From Bog-756 sp963701325 (GTDB taxonomy: Bacteria > Actinomycetota > Acidimicrobiia > Acidimicrobiales > RAAP-2), in NCBI GenBank assembly GCA_963701325.1, contig OY969604.1:2232001-2296000 (forward strand): a DNA stretch of 64,000 bases. The letters are read 5' to 3'. Made by a program: the position numbers and the translations under genes. Position 1 is the first letter of the stretch; each line of letters opens with the position of its first letter. Below are positions 24,739 through 33,211 of this stretch, one piece after another. A model generated the notes under the pieces. That model did no database searches and was not told the DNA's origin. It saw nothing but the letters and a program-made list of their open reading frames with translations.

Positions 24739-26127
24739 CTACACCCGGGCCATGTTGTCGAACCGTGCGTGGTGGCCGATGAAGGCCAGACGGGTCACCC
24801 CGGTCGGGCCGTTCCGGTGCTTGGCCACGATGACCTCCGCCGTCCCCTGGCTGTCGGTCGAATCCGGGTTGTAGAGCTCGTCCCGGTAGAGGAAGAGCAC
24901 CACGTCTGCGTCCTGCTCGATGGAGCCGGACTCGCGCAGGTCGGCGAGCATCGGCCGCTTGTCCTGGCGCATTTCGAGGCCACGGGAGAGCTGGGAGAGC
25001 GCCACGACCGGAACCTCGAGCTCGCGGGCCAGGATCTTGAGGCCGCGGCTGATCTCGGAAACCTCGACCTGACGGTTTTCCGCGCCGTGGCGACCCGTCA
25101 TCAGCTGGAGGTAGTCGACGACCACCAGGCCGAGCCCCTCGCGGCTCTTGAGCCGGCGGGCGCGGGCGCGGATGTCCATCACCGTGAGATTGGGATTGTC
25201 GTCGATGAAGATCGGCGCCTCGCTCATCCGGCTGATCGCATTCCCGATCTTGGGCCAGTCCGCCTCGCGCAGCTTTCCGGTCCGCATCCGGTTGGCGTCG
25301 ACCCGGGCCTCGGAGCAGAGCAGGCGCTGGGTGAGCTCGAGGTGGCTCATCTCGAGGGAGAAGAGCAGGACCGGCTTGCCCATCTTGACCCCGGCGTGGG
25401 AGACCATGCCGAGGGCGAAGCTCGTCTTGCCCATGGCCGGGCGGGCCCCGACCACGATGAGGTTGGACGGCTGGAGTCCGGCCAACTGCTCGTCGAGGTC
25501 CGTGTACCCGGTCGCAAGACCGGTGACCGACTCGCCGCGGCTGAAGAGCTGTTCGAGATGGTCGAGGCTCTGGCCCAGCAGGTCGCGCAGTGGGGTCATC
25601 GTGTCCACGACCCTGCGCTGGGCCACACCGAACACCAGGCTCTCCGCGCGATCGAGCACGCCACCCACGTCCTCGGGCACGCTGTAGCCCAGTTCGGTGA
25701 TCTCGCCCGCCACCGACACCAGACGGCGCAGCAGGGCCAGCTCCTCGACGATCCTCGCGTAGTACTCGGCGTTGCCGATCGACGGGGTGTTGGCCTGGAG
25801 CGAGACGAAGACCGAGGGGTCGCCGATCGCTTCGAGCAGCTCGCGACGCCGGAGCTCCTCGGTGACCGTCACCCAGTCGGCTGGCTCCCCCCGGCTGAAC
25901 AGCGAGGTGACCGCCTCGAAGATGTACCCGTGGGATGTCTTGTAGAAGTCCTCGGGTCCGCAGATCTCCATCGCAGCGGCGATCGCGTCGCGCGAGAGCA
26001 ACATCGCTCCGAGCACCGACTCCTCCGCCTCGATGTTGTGGGGTGGGACCCGACCCGCCGGAGATCCGGCACCTCCGCGGGGAGCGAGGAGTTGGCGGGG
26101 TCGCGTGTCATCGACGGCGTTGACCAT
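24739..26127 (-). CDS. dnaB: Replicative DNA helicase DnaB
   Basis: 462 residues with no intein, in contrast to the intein-bearing dnaB of some mycobacteria. The N-terminal domain (PPHNIEAEESVLGAMLLS onward) binds DnaG and forms the collar. The RecA-like domain has Walker A GARPAMGKTSFALGM, DYLQLMTG as Walker B and VALSQLSRGLE. It is the hexameric helicase of the replication fork. It is the distal gene of the rpsF-ssb-rpsR-rplI-dnaB group, separated from rplI by 249 bases that contain repeats. Confidence 0.97.
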   Translation of the reverse strand: MVNAVDDTRPRQLLAPRGGAGSPAGRVPPHNIEAEESVLGAMLLSRDAIAAAMEICGPEDFYKTSHGYIFEAVTSLFSRGEPADWVTVTEELRRRELLEAIGDPSVFVSLQANTPSIGNAEYYARIVEELALLRRLVSVAGEITELGYSVPEDVGGVLDRAESLVFGVAQRRVVDTMTPLRDLLGQSLDHLEQLFSRGESVTGLATGYTDLDEQLAGLQPSNLIVVGARPAMGKTSFALGMVSHAGVKMGKPVLLFSLEMSHLELTQRLLCSEARVDANRMRTGKLREADWPKIGNAISRMSEAPIFIDDNPNLTVMDIRARARRLKSREGLGLVVVDYLQLMTGRHGAENRQVEVSEISRGLKILARELEVPVVALSQLSRGLEMRQDKRPMLADLRESGSIEQDADVVLFLYRDELYNPDSTDSQGTAEVIVAKHRNGPTGVTRLAFIGHHARFDNMARV

Positions 26128-26183
26128 GGTGCCTCAACACTCCCTGATCGGGTCTGTGGAGGGGTAGAGCCTCTTCCTGAGGA

Positions 26184-26256
26184 AATGAGCGTCCTGCGGT
26201 GTGGACGCGACGTGATTCCTGTGGAGATGACCGTCCCGCGGTGTGGACGGGACGTG
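26184..26256. repeat. Two imperfect 31-bp direct repeats between dnaB and rplI
   Basis: Copies at 26184-26214 and 26226-26256 match at 27 of 31 positions, with a 42-bp period. Each contains GCGGTGTGGACG flanked by small inverted arms (GTCC...GGAC). Further TGTGGA or GTGGACAAC motifs occur at 26155-26160, 26219-26225 and 26253-26261. These resemble the reverse of the DnaA-box core TTGTCCACA seen upstream of dnaA. Confidence 0.6.
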
Positions 26257-26376
26257 GACAACCCGAGCCGGCCTGCGGACGGTGGTGCACATCGGGCCAT
26301 CATCCCAGGCGGGTGTACCACGGCAGTGGACAGTGCACACCGGGCATGGAACAGCCGGGCGTGCTCCCGGCGCGGG

Positions 26377-26823
26377 TCAGCTTTCGGGGGTCACCTGGAC
26401 GGTGAGCTCGAACACCACACCGCCGACCAACTCGACCCGGACGCTGTGCTCACCGATCGTCTTGATGGGTTCCTCGAGAACCAGGTCATGCCGGTCGACG
26501 ACCGCGCCGGTCTGTTGCTCGACGTGACGCACGATGTCGGCCGCCGCCACCGAGCCGAACAGCCGCTCGCCGGAAGCCCGGGCCGGAATGGTGATGGCGG
26601 TCCCGACCAGGGCGCGCGCCACGGTCTCGGACGACTCGCGGTCGCGGGCGTCGCGGAGGTCCCGCGAACGGCGCATGGCCGCTGCCTGCTGTTCGACCCC
26701 TGCCGGCGCAACGATGGCCTTTCCGGCCGGGAGCAGGTGGTTGCGGGCGAACCCACCGGACACGTCGATCACGTCACCGCGCTTGCCGACTCCGTCCACG
26801 TCACTGCGGAGGAGCACCTTCAT
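26377..26823 (-). CDS. rplI: 50S ribosomal protein L9
   Basis: 148 residues, the normal bL9 length. The N-terminal RNA-binding domain starts MKVLLRSDVDGVGKRGDVIDVS and contains GFARNHLLPAGKA. A long connecting helix follows (about 45-75), then the C-terminal domain ending VEVELTVQV-like. ATG 26823 overlaps the rpsR stop codon (TGATG), so translation is coupled. Confidence 0.96.
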   Translation of the reverse strand: MKVLLRSDVDGVGKRGDVIDVSGGFARNHLLPAGKAIVAPAGVEQQAAAMRRSRDLRDARDRESSETVARALVGTAITIPARASGERLFGSVAAADIVRHVEQQTGAVVDRHDLVLEEPIKTIGEHSVRVELVGGVVFELTVQVTPES

Positions 26824-27365
26824 CAGCTCTCACCCGGTTCAATCACGTCCTCGACGACGAGCGTGTCACCGCTCTCGGCGACCGCTACCTCGACGACCTC
26901 GACGACCTCCTCGGGGGTCTCGGGGGTCTCGGGGGTCTCGGCAGGAGCGCTCGGGAGGGGCGTCCCCTCGGGCACGGCGGTGGAGGTTGCGTCCGCCGAC
27001 AGCGAGCGCTCCTCGTCGCGCCCGCGCCGTCCGCCGCCGCCATAGCCGCCGTCACGACCGCCCCGGCCCCCACGGCCACCGGGACGTTCGGTCGTGGTCC
27101 GCTGGGTGTAGGGCAGAAGGACCAGCTCGCGGGCGGTCTTGATCGCGATGGCCACATCCCGCTGGTGCTGGGTGCAGTTGCCCGAGACGCGCCGGGCCCG
27201 GATCTTGCCCCGGTCGCTCATGTACTTGCGGAGCAGGGCGACGTCCTTGTAGTCGACCCACTCGATCCTGTCCTTGCACAGCGCGCACGGCTTCTTCTTG
27301 ATGCGCCGACCGGCGTCCTTGGGGGACCGCCTGGTCGTACCTCCACGATCGTTGTTCCGTGCCAT
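26823..27365 (-). CDS. rpsR: 30S ribosomal protein S18 with long C-terminal extension
   Basis: 180 residues, about twice the usual bS18. Residues 1-87 are an intact S18 core with zinc-type cysteines Cys27/Cys30 (KKPCALCKD) and CTQH, plus YKDVALLRKYMSDRGKI. After LLPYTQ come a Gly/Arg-rich stretch (about 92-118) and an acidic tail rich in Glu/Val/Pro with ETP repeats. The extended frame overlaps the rplI start by one base, so the tail is very likely translated. Its function is unknown; it could bind RNA or proteins on the ribosome platform. Confidence 0.93.
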   Translation of the reverse strand: MARNNDRGGTTRRSPKDAGRRIKKKPCALCKDRIEWVDYKDVALLRKYMSDRGKIRARRVSGNCTQHQRDVAIAIKTARELVLLPYTQRTTTERPGGRGGRGGRDGGYGGGGRRGRDEERSLSADATSTAVPEGTPLPSAPAETPETPETPEEVVEVVEVAVAESGDTLVVEDVIEPGES

Positions 27366-27367
27366 GA

Positions 27368-27841
27368 CTAGAAGGGCTCCTCGCCGTATCCGTACCCCTG
27401 GGCCGGAGGCGCCGCGCCGCTCCCGCCTGACTGCCCGCCTCGAGCGCCGCCGCCCGACGGTCCGTCCCCGGGTGCGCGCCGCTCGTTCTTGGTCACCTGG
27501 GCGGTGGCCCAGCGGATGCTCGGTCCGATCTCGTCCGCGACCACCTCGACCTTCGAGCGCTTGTCGCCGTCGGGTGTCTCCCAGCTGCGCTGCTCGAGCC
27601 GACCGGTCACGATCACCCGCGATCCACGGCCGAGGCTCTCTGCGGCGTTCTCCGCCATCTCGCGCCAGCAGACCACGTCGAAGAAGGAGGTCGCCTCCTC
27701 CCACTCCTGGGTCTGGCGGTTCTGCCACCTGCGGTTGACCGCCAGCCCGAAGCTGGCCGTCGCCTGGCCGGTGTTGGTGAAGCGGAGCTCGGGGTCGCGG
27801 GTGATGTTGCCCACCAAGGTCACTGCATTTCCGTTCGCCAT
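27368..27841 (-). CDS. ssb: Single-stranded DNA-binding protein
   Basis: 157 residues. The OB-fold covers about 1-112 (NAVTLVGNITRDPELRFT, FFDVVCWREMAENAAESL, VIVTGRLEQRSWE). A Gly/Pro/Ala linker follows, and the acidic tip ends in EEPF, a variant of the DxxF tail that recruits replication proteins. It lies between rpsF and rpsR with 2-base gaps, the conserved bacterial arrangement. Confidence 0.96.
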   Translation of the reverse strand: MANGNAVTLVGNITRDPELRFTNTGQATASFGLAVNRRWQNRQTQEWEEATSFFDVVCWREMAENAAESLGRGSRVIVTGRLEQRSWETPDGDKRSKVEVVADEIGPSIRWATAQVTKNERRAPGDGPSGGGARGGQSGGSGAAPPAQGYGYGEEPF

Positions 27842-27843
27842 GA

Positions 27844-28182
27844 TCAGCCCTCCCCTGTGACGGCGGCCGCTGCAGCTGCCCGTCGGCCCGCCACCTTGTC
27901 CGGCAGCCGGATGACCTTGTGGCGGAGCACCTCGTCGGCGAGCACCAGGACCCGTTCCATGTCGGCGACCGCCGGCGGCTCGGCGGTCAGCTCGATGACC
28001 ACGTAGTAGCCCTCGCGCTTGTGCTGGAGCTCGTAGGCGAAGGTCCGGCGCCCCCAGCGCTCCACCCGGCCGGGGTTGCCCCCTTTGGCCTTGAGCGCGG
28101 CGAGCGCCCGGTCGAGGACGCCGTTGACCGCCGACTCGTCCGCGGCGGTATCGAAGATGACCATTGTCTCGTAGGGCCGCAC
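27844..28182 (-). CDS. rpsF: 30S ribosomal protein S6
   Basis: 112 residues beginning VRPYETMVIFDTAADE, with WGRRTFAYELQHKREGYYVVIEL and EVLRHKVIRLP in the usual bS6 positions. The last 15 residues are an Ala-rich tail. GTG 28182 is the only start that gives a proper S6 N-terminus; GGAGG lies about 10 bases upstream. bS6 binds S18 in the platform of the small subunit, consistent with the rpsF-ssb-rpsR order. Confidence 0.95.
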   Translation of the reverse strand: MRPYETMVIFDTAADESAVNGVLDRALAALKAKGGNPGRVERWGRRTFAYELQHKREGYYVVIELTAEPPAVADMERVLVLADEVLRHKVIRLPDKVAGRRAAAAAAVTGEG

Positions 28183-28303
28183 GTGCGGCTCACCTCCCTC
28201 TGGACCGGGCGCCCAGGGCGTCCGGGCCCCACGGCGTGGGGCAGGTCGGAACTGGATGGACCACCATCGGTGGCCGGTGCGACCGGGGAACTCTAGCCGC
28301 TGC

Positions 28304-29119
28304 TCAATGGTAGCTCTCCGCGTCGGCCGGGAACGCCCCCGACCGGACGTCGGCGGCGAAGGCGGACACCGCTTCTGTGGCCGCTCTGCCGAGCTCGGCG
28401 TAGCGGCGCACGAACTTCGGCGTGGTCGGGGTGATCCCGAGCAGGTCGTGGAGGACCAGCACCTGGCCGTCGCAGTGCGGTCCGGCACCGATCCCGATGG
28501 TGGGCACCTCGATGGCGTCGGTCAGTGCCGCCCCCACCTTCTCGGGGACCCCCTCGACCACCAGCGCGAAGCATCCGGCCGCGACCAGCTGCTCGGCGCT
28601 CTCGACGAGCGCCCGCGCCGCTTCGTCGTCGCGGCCCTGGACCCGGTACCCGCCCATCGCGTGCAGCGACTGGGGGGTCAGCCCGACATGGCCCATCACC
28701 GGGATCTCGGCGTCCACGAGGGCCCGCACCATCGGGGCCCGGACCGCGCCGCCCTCGAGCTTCACGCACCGGGCACCGGCCCGGATGAGGATCGCCGCGT
28801 TGCGAACGGTGTCGACCGGGTCGAGGTGATAGCTCATCCACGGCAGGTCCCCGACCACCAGGGGGGTGGGACGGGCCCGGGCCACCGCGGCGACGTGGTG
28901 GGCCATGTCGGCCACGGTGACCTGCAGGGTGTCCGGGTAGCCGAGGACGGTGTTGGCCACCGAGTCGCCCACCAGGATCAGGTCGACCCCGGCGGCGTCG
29001 GCGATCCGCGCTCCGGGGGTGTCGTACGCGGTCACCATCACCAGTGGTGTATGTCCGTCACGTCGTTTGGCGGCGCGGACAGCGGGCACGGTGACCGGCG
29101 CAGGGCGGGTCTCGGGCAT
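28304..29119 (-). CDS. panB: 3-methyl-2-oxobutanoate hydroxymethyltransferase
   Basis: 271 residues, full length for PanB. Hallmarks are VMVTAYDTPGARIAD, LILVGDSVANTVLGY (metal-binding Asp), VKLEGG with the conserved Glu region, GHVGLTPQS, VVEGVPE and TIGIGAGPHCDGQVLV. It adds a hydroxymethyl group from methylene-tetrahydrofolate to ketoisovalerate, the first committed step to pantothenate and CoA. ATG 29119 follows GGAGGAACAC. The other pan genes are not in the window. Confidence 0.96.
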   Translation of the reverse strand: MPETRPAPVTVPAVRAAKRRDGHTPLVMVTAYDTPGARIADAAGVDLILVGDSVANTVLGYPDTLQVTVADMAHHVAAVARARPTPLVVGDLPWMSYHLDPVDTVRNAAILIRAGARCVKLEGGAVRAPMVRALVDAEIPVMGHVGLTPQSLHAMGGYRVQGRDDEAARALVESAEQLVAAGCFALVVEGVPEKVGAALTDAIEVPTIGIGAGPHCDGQVLVLHDLLGITPTTPKFVRRYAELGRAATEAVSAFAADVRSGAFPADAESYH

Positions 29120-29288
29120 GTGTTCCTCCAGGTCTACCGTCCAGCGCCCGGAGGCTGCCGGCGGCGTGTGCGGGGCGGTGCCCCGCGGAGCCCAGATGCT
29201 CCGACCAACAGCGTACTGCGGCAGGGTCGGGTCCGACAGGGGTCGGCCGACCGGGCCGGACCGAGCGCGGACGCCGCGGCCGGCGGGT

Positions 29289-29732
29289 TCAGCGAGCGGG
29301 GCGGTCGCGCCGCGCGGAGCCGGCCACTGCGGCCACCCCGTCACCCGCCGGGTACATGCGGACCAGATGGTTCCACCGGCAGCCGCAGCAGACCTCGACC
29401 ACGTAGCAGACCACCGGTTCCTTGCGCCGCCAGTACCGGGTGAGCTCGGCCTGTGAGGTCACGCAGCGCCCACCCGAGGGAAGCCGCGATCCGAAGACGA
29501 AGGTCACGTCGACCAGGTCCGCCTCCTCGCAGATGGGGCACCCTTCGCCGGTCTGGCGGCCCAGATTGGAAGCCGCCCGCATCAACTCGGGGTGCGCATC
29601 GCAGACATCGAGGCGGGAGAGACGGCCGCGGTGGAACTCGCGGACGACGGCATTGCGGGCGAGCAGGTACTCGACCTGTCCCCCCGTGGGGGAGGCCTGG
29701 ACGCCGTCGAGCGCTCCGGGGCGGAAGCTCAC
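29289..29732 (-). CDS. DUF5318 family protein
   Basis: About 147 residues. The core VEYLLARNAVVREFHRGRL-LDVCDAHPELMRAA, then CPICEEADLVDVTFVFG and the closing VVEVCCGCRWNHLVRMY, is the actinobacterial DUF5318 pattern. Its cysteine pairs suggest a zinc-binding fold. The function is unknown. GTG 29732 is preferred; GTG 29768 would add 12 residues. In mycobacteria the equivalent gene lies between ino1/padR and ponA; here ponA is absent and panB occupies that side. Confidence 0.8.
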   Translation of the reverse strand: MSFRPGALDGVQASPTGGQVEYLLARNAVVREFHRGRLSRLDVCDAHPELMRAASNLGRQTGEGCPICEEADLVDVTFVFGSRLPSGGRCVTSQAELTRYWRRKEPVVCYVVEVCCGCRWNHLVRMYPAGDGVAAVAGSARRDRPAR

Positions 29733-29815
29733 CGGGCCAGGGTACTCCCCGGGCCGTACAAAAGGCACGGTCCGAACGGATCGGCGCCCAGGGGGCCGAA
29801 GGGCCATTGCGTTGC

Positions 29816-29840
29816 ATTGATATATCGGATTGATATATCG
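29816..29840. promoter_or_regulatory. Tandem ATTGATATATCG repeats upstream of padR
   Basis: ATTGATATATCG occurs at 29816-29827 and again at 29829-29840, one base apart. Each contains the palindrome GATATATC. The pair is the most AT-rich spot in the area and lies between the divergent DUF5318 and padR genes. It looks like a double operator, most simply for the adjacent PadR regulator, and may also supply -10 elements. Confidence 0.6.
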
Positions 29841-29848
29841 TCTCAGGT

Positions 29849-29896
29849 ATGCAATCGGTGAACACCGGGCTCGTCGCGGCAGACAGCCGGCGCTGA
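29849..29896 (+). CDS. Possible 15-residue leader peptide before padR
   Basis: ATG 29849 opens a 15-codon frame (MQSVNTGLVAADSRR) whose stop ends one base before the padR GTG. The padR start has no convincing ribosome-binding site of its own, so coupling through this small frame is plausible. There is no amino-acid bias that suggests attenuation. Confidence 0.35.
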   Translation: MQSVNTGLVAADSRR

Positions 29897-29897
29897 C

Positions 29898-30542
29898 GTG
29901 CTCGACCTGGCCATCCTGGGCCTGCTCCACGAGCAGGAGATGCACGGCTACGAGATCCGCCGGCGACTCCGCGACGAGCTCGGACTGTTCGCCAACATCT
30001 CCTTCGGCTCGCTCTACCCGTGTCTGTCCCGGCTCGAGCAGGCCGGGGCGGTGGCGGTCGCCGAGTCTGCCGGGACGCCGACCGTGGCGTCGATCCCCTT
30101 CACCGGCTCGCTCGGCGGCGAGCGGGCCGGGCTGCGTGCCAGACGGGCCGGGGCCCCCCGGACCACCAAGCGGTCGCGCAAGGTCTACCGGATCACCGAC
30201 GAGGGACGCGCCCTCTTCGAACGCCTCCTCGACGCCGAGGAGCCGGCCGGCACCGATGACGCGCGCAGCTTCGGCCTCCGGCTCGCCTTCGCCCGCCATC
30301 TGGCCCCGTCCGCCCGCCTGGCCCTGCTCGAGCACCGTCGGATCCAACTGACCCGTCGCCTCGCGCACGACCGGACCCGTGCCGCCGGCGACGGCCTCGA
30401 CGTCTACATCCGCTCGCTCGTCGAGCACAGCACGGAAGCAACACAGCACGACATCGACTGGCTCGATCGGCTCATCGAGGCCGAGCGCCAGAAACAGGCC
30501 CCACGGGGCGCCGCCAGAGCAACGAAGGGAACCGATTCATGA
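29898..30542 (+). CDS. PadR family transcriptional regulator
   Basis: 214 residues. The winged helix (LDLAILGLLHEQEMHGYEI, SFGSLYPCLSRLEQAG) covers about 1-50, with an unusually long wing insert to about residue 93 before VYRITDEGRALF. The C-terminal helical dimerisation domain includes LALLEHRRIQLTRRL. Its stop overlaps the ino1 start (ATGA), so the regulator and enzyme are one operon, as in mycobacteria. It most likely binds the repeats just upstream and controls inositol synthesis. Confidence 0.9.
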   Translation: MLDLAILGLLHEQEMHGYEIRRRLRDELGLFANISFGSLYPCLSRLEQAGAVAVAESAGTPTVASIPFTGSLGGERAGLRARRAGAPRTTKRSRKVYRITDEGRALFERLLDAEEPAGTDDARSFGLRLAFARHLAPSARLALLEHRRIQLTRRLAHDRTRAAGDGLDVYIRSLVEHSTEATQHDIDWLDRLIEAERQKQAPRGAARATKGTDS

Positions 30543-31636
30543 ACAAGATCCGAGTGGCAATCGCCGGGGTGGGCAACTGTGCGAGCTCTCTCATCCAGGG
30601 TGTCGAGTACTACCGCGGCGCGGACCCGGGCGAGACCGTTCCGGGACTCATGCATGTGGTGCTCGGCGGCTACCACGTGAGTGATCTCGAGTTCGTCGCC
30701 GCGTTCGACGTCGACAGCACCAAGGTCGGGACCGACCTGGGCAAGGCCATCTTCTCGGGCCAGAACAACACCATTCGCTTCGCCGGGGTCGGCCACCTCG
30801 GGGTGACCGTGCAGCGCGGTCCGACCCTCGACGGGTTCGGCACCTACTACCGGGAGATCGCCGAGGAGTCGCCGGCCGATCCGGTCGACGTGGTCGCCGC
30901 GCTGCGGGACTCCGGTGCAGAGGTCCTGGTCAGCTACTTACCGGTCGGCTCCGAGCAGGCCCAGCGGTCCTATGCAGACGCGTGCCTCCAGGCCGGGGTC
31001 GGATTCGTCAACGCCATCCCGGTCTTCATCGCGTCGGACCCCGACTGGGCCCGGAGGTTCCGGGCCGCCGGCCTGCCCATCGTGGGTGACGACATCAAGA
31101 GCCAGGTCGGGTCCACCATCGTCCACCGCATCCTGACCCGGCTCTTCGAGGACCGCGGCCTCGCCCTCGACCACACCTACCAACTCAACGTGGGTGGGAA
31201 CATGGACTTCAAGAACATGCTCGAGCGGACACGCCTCGAGTCGAAGAAGACCTCCAAGACCCAGGCCGTCACCAGTCAGATCGAGCACGGTGCCCTGCCC
31301 GACGAGGACGTCCACATCGGGCCGTCGGACCATGTGCCGTGGCTGCACGACCGCAAGTGGGCCTACATCCGCATGGAGGGCCGGAACTTCGGCGACGTCC
31401 CGCTCAACCTCGAGCTCAAGCTCGAGGTCTGGGACTCCCCGAACTCGGCCGGGGTCATCATCGACGCGGTCCGCTGCGCCAAGCTCGCGCTCGACCGCGG
31501 CATCGGTGGCCCTCTCGTCGGCCCGTCCGCCTACTTCATGAAGTCGCCGCCGGTGCAGTACCACGACGACGTCGCCCACGATCTCGTCGAGCAGTTCGCC
31601 GCGGGCGATCCGGGTCCGGTCTGGCCCGCCGACTGA
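30539..31636 (+). CDS. ino1: Inositol-3-phosphate synthase
   Basis: 365 residues, the bacterial-size enzyme. NAD-binding start IRVAIAGVGNCASSLIQGVEYY; further hallmarks NAIPVFIASDP, VGDDIKSQVGSTIVHR, LNVGGNMDFKNM and KSPPVQ. It converts glucose-6-phosphate to inositol-3-phosphate for phosphatidylinositol, mycothiol-type thiols and related lipids. It is translationally coupled to padR. Its end meets the CCA-adding enzyme gene tail to tail with 13 bases between. Confidence 0.96.
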   Translation: MNKIRVAIAGVGNCASSLIQGVEYYRGADPGETVPGLMHVVLGGYHVSDLEFVAAFDVDSTKVGTDLGKAIFSGQNNTIRFAGVGHLGVTVQRGPTLDGFGTYYREIAEESPADPVDVVAALRDSGAEVLVSYLPVGSEQAQRSYADACLQAGVGFVNAIPVFIASDPDWARRFRAAGLPIVGDDIKSQVGSTIVHRILTRLFEDRGLALDHTYQLNVGGNMDFKNMLERTRLESKKTSKTQAVTSQIEHGALPDEDVHIGPSDHVPWLHDRKWAYIRMEGRNFGDVPLNLELKLEVWDSPNSAGVIIDAVRCAKLALDRGIGGPLVGPSAYFMKSPPVQYHDDVAHDLVEQFAAGDPGPVWPAD

Positions 31637-31649
31637 CCGGCCCCGCCCG

Positions 31650-33041
31650 TCAGGAGCGCTGCTCCCCCCACCAGTCCGACAGCCTGCGACGGGCCTCCTC
31701 CTCGCCCAGCGGGCCCTCGTCCATCCGGAGCTCGAGCAGGAAGTCGAGTGCGCGTCCCACGTCGCGACCGGGGGGGATGCTGAGGGCCTCCATCACCTGG
31801 GTGCCGTCGAGGTCGGGACGGATGGCATCGAGCTCCTCCTGCTCGCGTAGGGCCGCGATGCGGCCCTCGAGCTCGTCCATCCGCTGGGCGAGCGCCCGGG
31901 CCTTCGACGCGTTGCGCGTGGTGCAGTCGCACCTGGTCAGCTCGTTGAGGCGGTCGAGCAGCGGGCCCGCGTCGCGGACGTACCGGCGCACGGCGCGGTC
32001 GGTCCAGCCCAGCCGATAGGTGTGGAAGCGCAGATGCAGGTTGACCAGCTCGGTCACCAGCTCGACCTCGTCGCTCGGGTAGCGGAGCGCCTGCATCCGC
32101 AGGCGGGTCATCCGCGCACCGACCACCTCGTGGTGGTGGAAGGTCACCCCCCCGTCGACGAACGCCCGGGTCCGCGGCTTGCCGACGTCGTGGAACAACG
32201 CGGCGAGGCGGAGCAGGCGGTCCGGGGAGGTCTTGTCCGCCACGGCCAGGGTGTGGGCGAGCACGTCCTTGTGCTGGTGGATCGGGTCCTGTTCGAGCGC
32301 GAGGCCGGGGAGCTCGGGGAGGAACTCGCCGGCCAGCCCGGTCCGGACCACGAACCAGAGGGCGACCGAGGGCACCGCCACCACCATGATCTTGTCGAGC
32401 TCGTCGCGGATCCGCTCGGCCGACACGATCGAGAGGCGTCCGTGATCCGTCTCGACCGCCGCCACCAGCTCGGCCGTGGGTTCGAGGTCGAACCGGGCGA
32501 TGAAGCGGGCGGCCCGGAGCATGCGCAGGGGGTCGTCGGCAAAGGACTCCTCCGGGTCGAGGGGGGTCCGCAGGCGGTGCTCGGCGAGATCGGTGAGGCC
32601 ACCGAAGGGATCGATGAGCTCGAGTTCGGGTAGGCGGAGCGCCATCGCGTTGACCGTGAAGTCCCGGCGGGCAAGATCGTTCTCGACGCTGTCCCCGAAG
32701 GCGACGTCCGGCTTGCGCGAGTCCGGACGGTACGCCTCTGCCCGGTGGGTGGTGATCTCGTACTTCTGCCCGCCCCGCATGCAGGCGATGGTCCCGAATC
32801 GCTTTCCCTGGGTCCAGACCGCGTCGGCCCAGCCGCGCACCACCGCTTCGATCTCGTCGGGCCTCGCGTCTGTCGTGAAGTCGAGGTCTCCCTCGGCGTC
32901 GGTTCGGTCACGACCGTGATCGACGACGATCGCGTCGCGCACCGAACCCCCCACCAGGTAGAGCGTGTGACCTGCCGCCCGGAACCGGTCCGAGAGGTCG
33001 GAGGTGGCCGCCACGAGGGGCCGCAGTCGCTCGGGGAACAC
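31650..33041 (-). CDS. pcnA: CCA tRNA nucleotidyltransferase
   Basis: 463 residues. The class II nucleotidyltransferase head has LYLVGGSVRDAI, the catalytic pair DLDFTTDA, and RRDFTVNAMAL; the RNA-binding neck has DDPLRMLRAARFIARF. A C-terminal HD domain (LAALFHDVGKPRT, HHHEVVGA) is present, as in mycobacterial and other multifunctional enzymes. It adds or repairs the CCA end of tRNA. GTG 33041 follows TACCCT by 7 bases, which supports a leaderless start. The symbol follows mycobacterial usage. Confidence 0.93.
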   Translation of the reverse strand: MFPERLRPLVAATSDLSDRFRAAGHTLYLVGGSVRDAIVVDHGRDRTDAEGDLDFTTDARPDEIEAVVRGWADAVWTQGKRFGTIACMRGGQKYEITTHRAEAYRPDSRKPDVAFGDSVENDLARRDFTVNAMALRLPELELIDPFGGLTDLAEHRLRTPLDPEESFADDPLRMLRAARFIARFDLEPTAELVAAVETDHGRLSIVSAERIRDELDKIMVVAVPSVALWFVVRTGLAGEFLPELPGLALEQDPIHQHKDVLAHTLAVADKTSPDRLLRLAALFHDVGKPRTRAFVDGGVTFHHHEVVGARMTRLRMQALRYPSDEVELVTELVNLHLRFHTYRLGWTDRAVRRYVRDAGPLLDRLNELTRCDCTTRNASKARALAQRMDELEGRIAALREQEELDAIRPDLDGTQVMEALSIPPGRDVGRALDFLLELRMDEGPLGEEEARRRLSDWWGEQRS

Positions 33042-33211
33042 GCCGCCGAGGGTAGTGCGACTGGCGTAGGCTGCGGTCCGAAGTGGATCGGGAACGAGGC
33101 AGAGCCTGCCCGGACGGCAGCAACCCCCGCGGCGGCGTGCCACTCGGGGGCTCGCCCGCCCCCGCCATCGGGGTGGGATCGGGTGGTGCCCATCCGAGCC
33201 GCGATCCCCCG

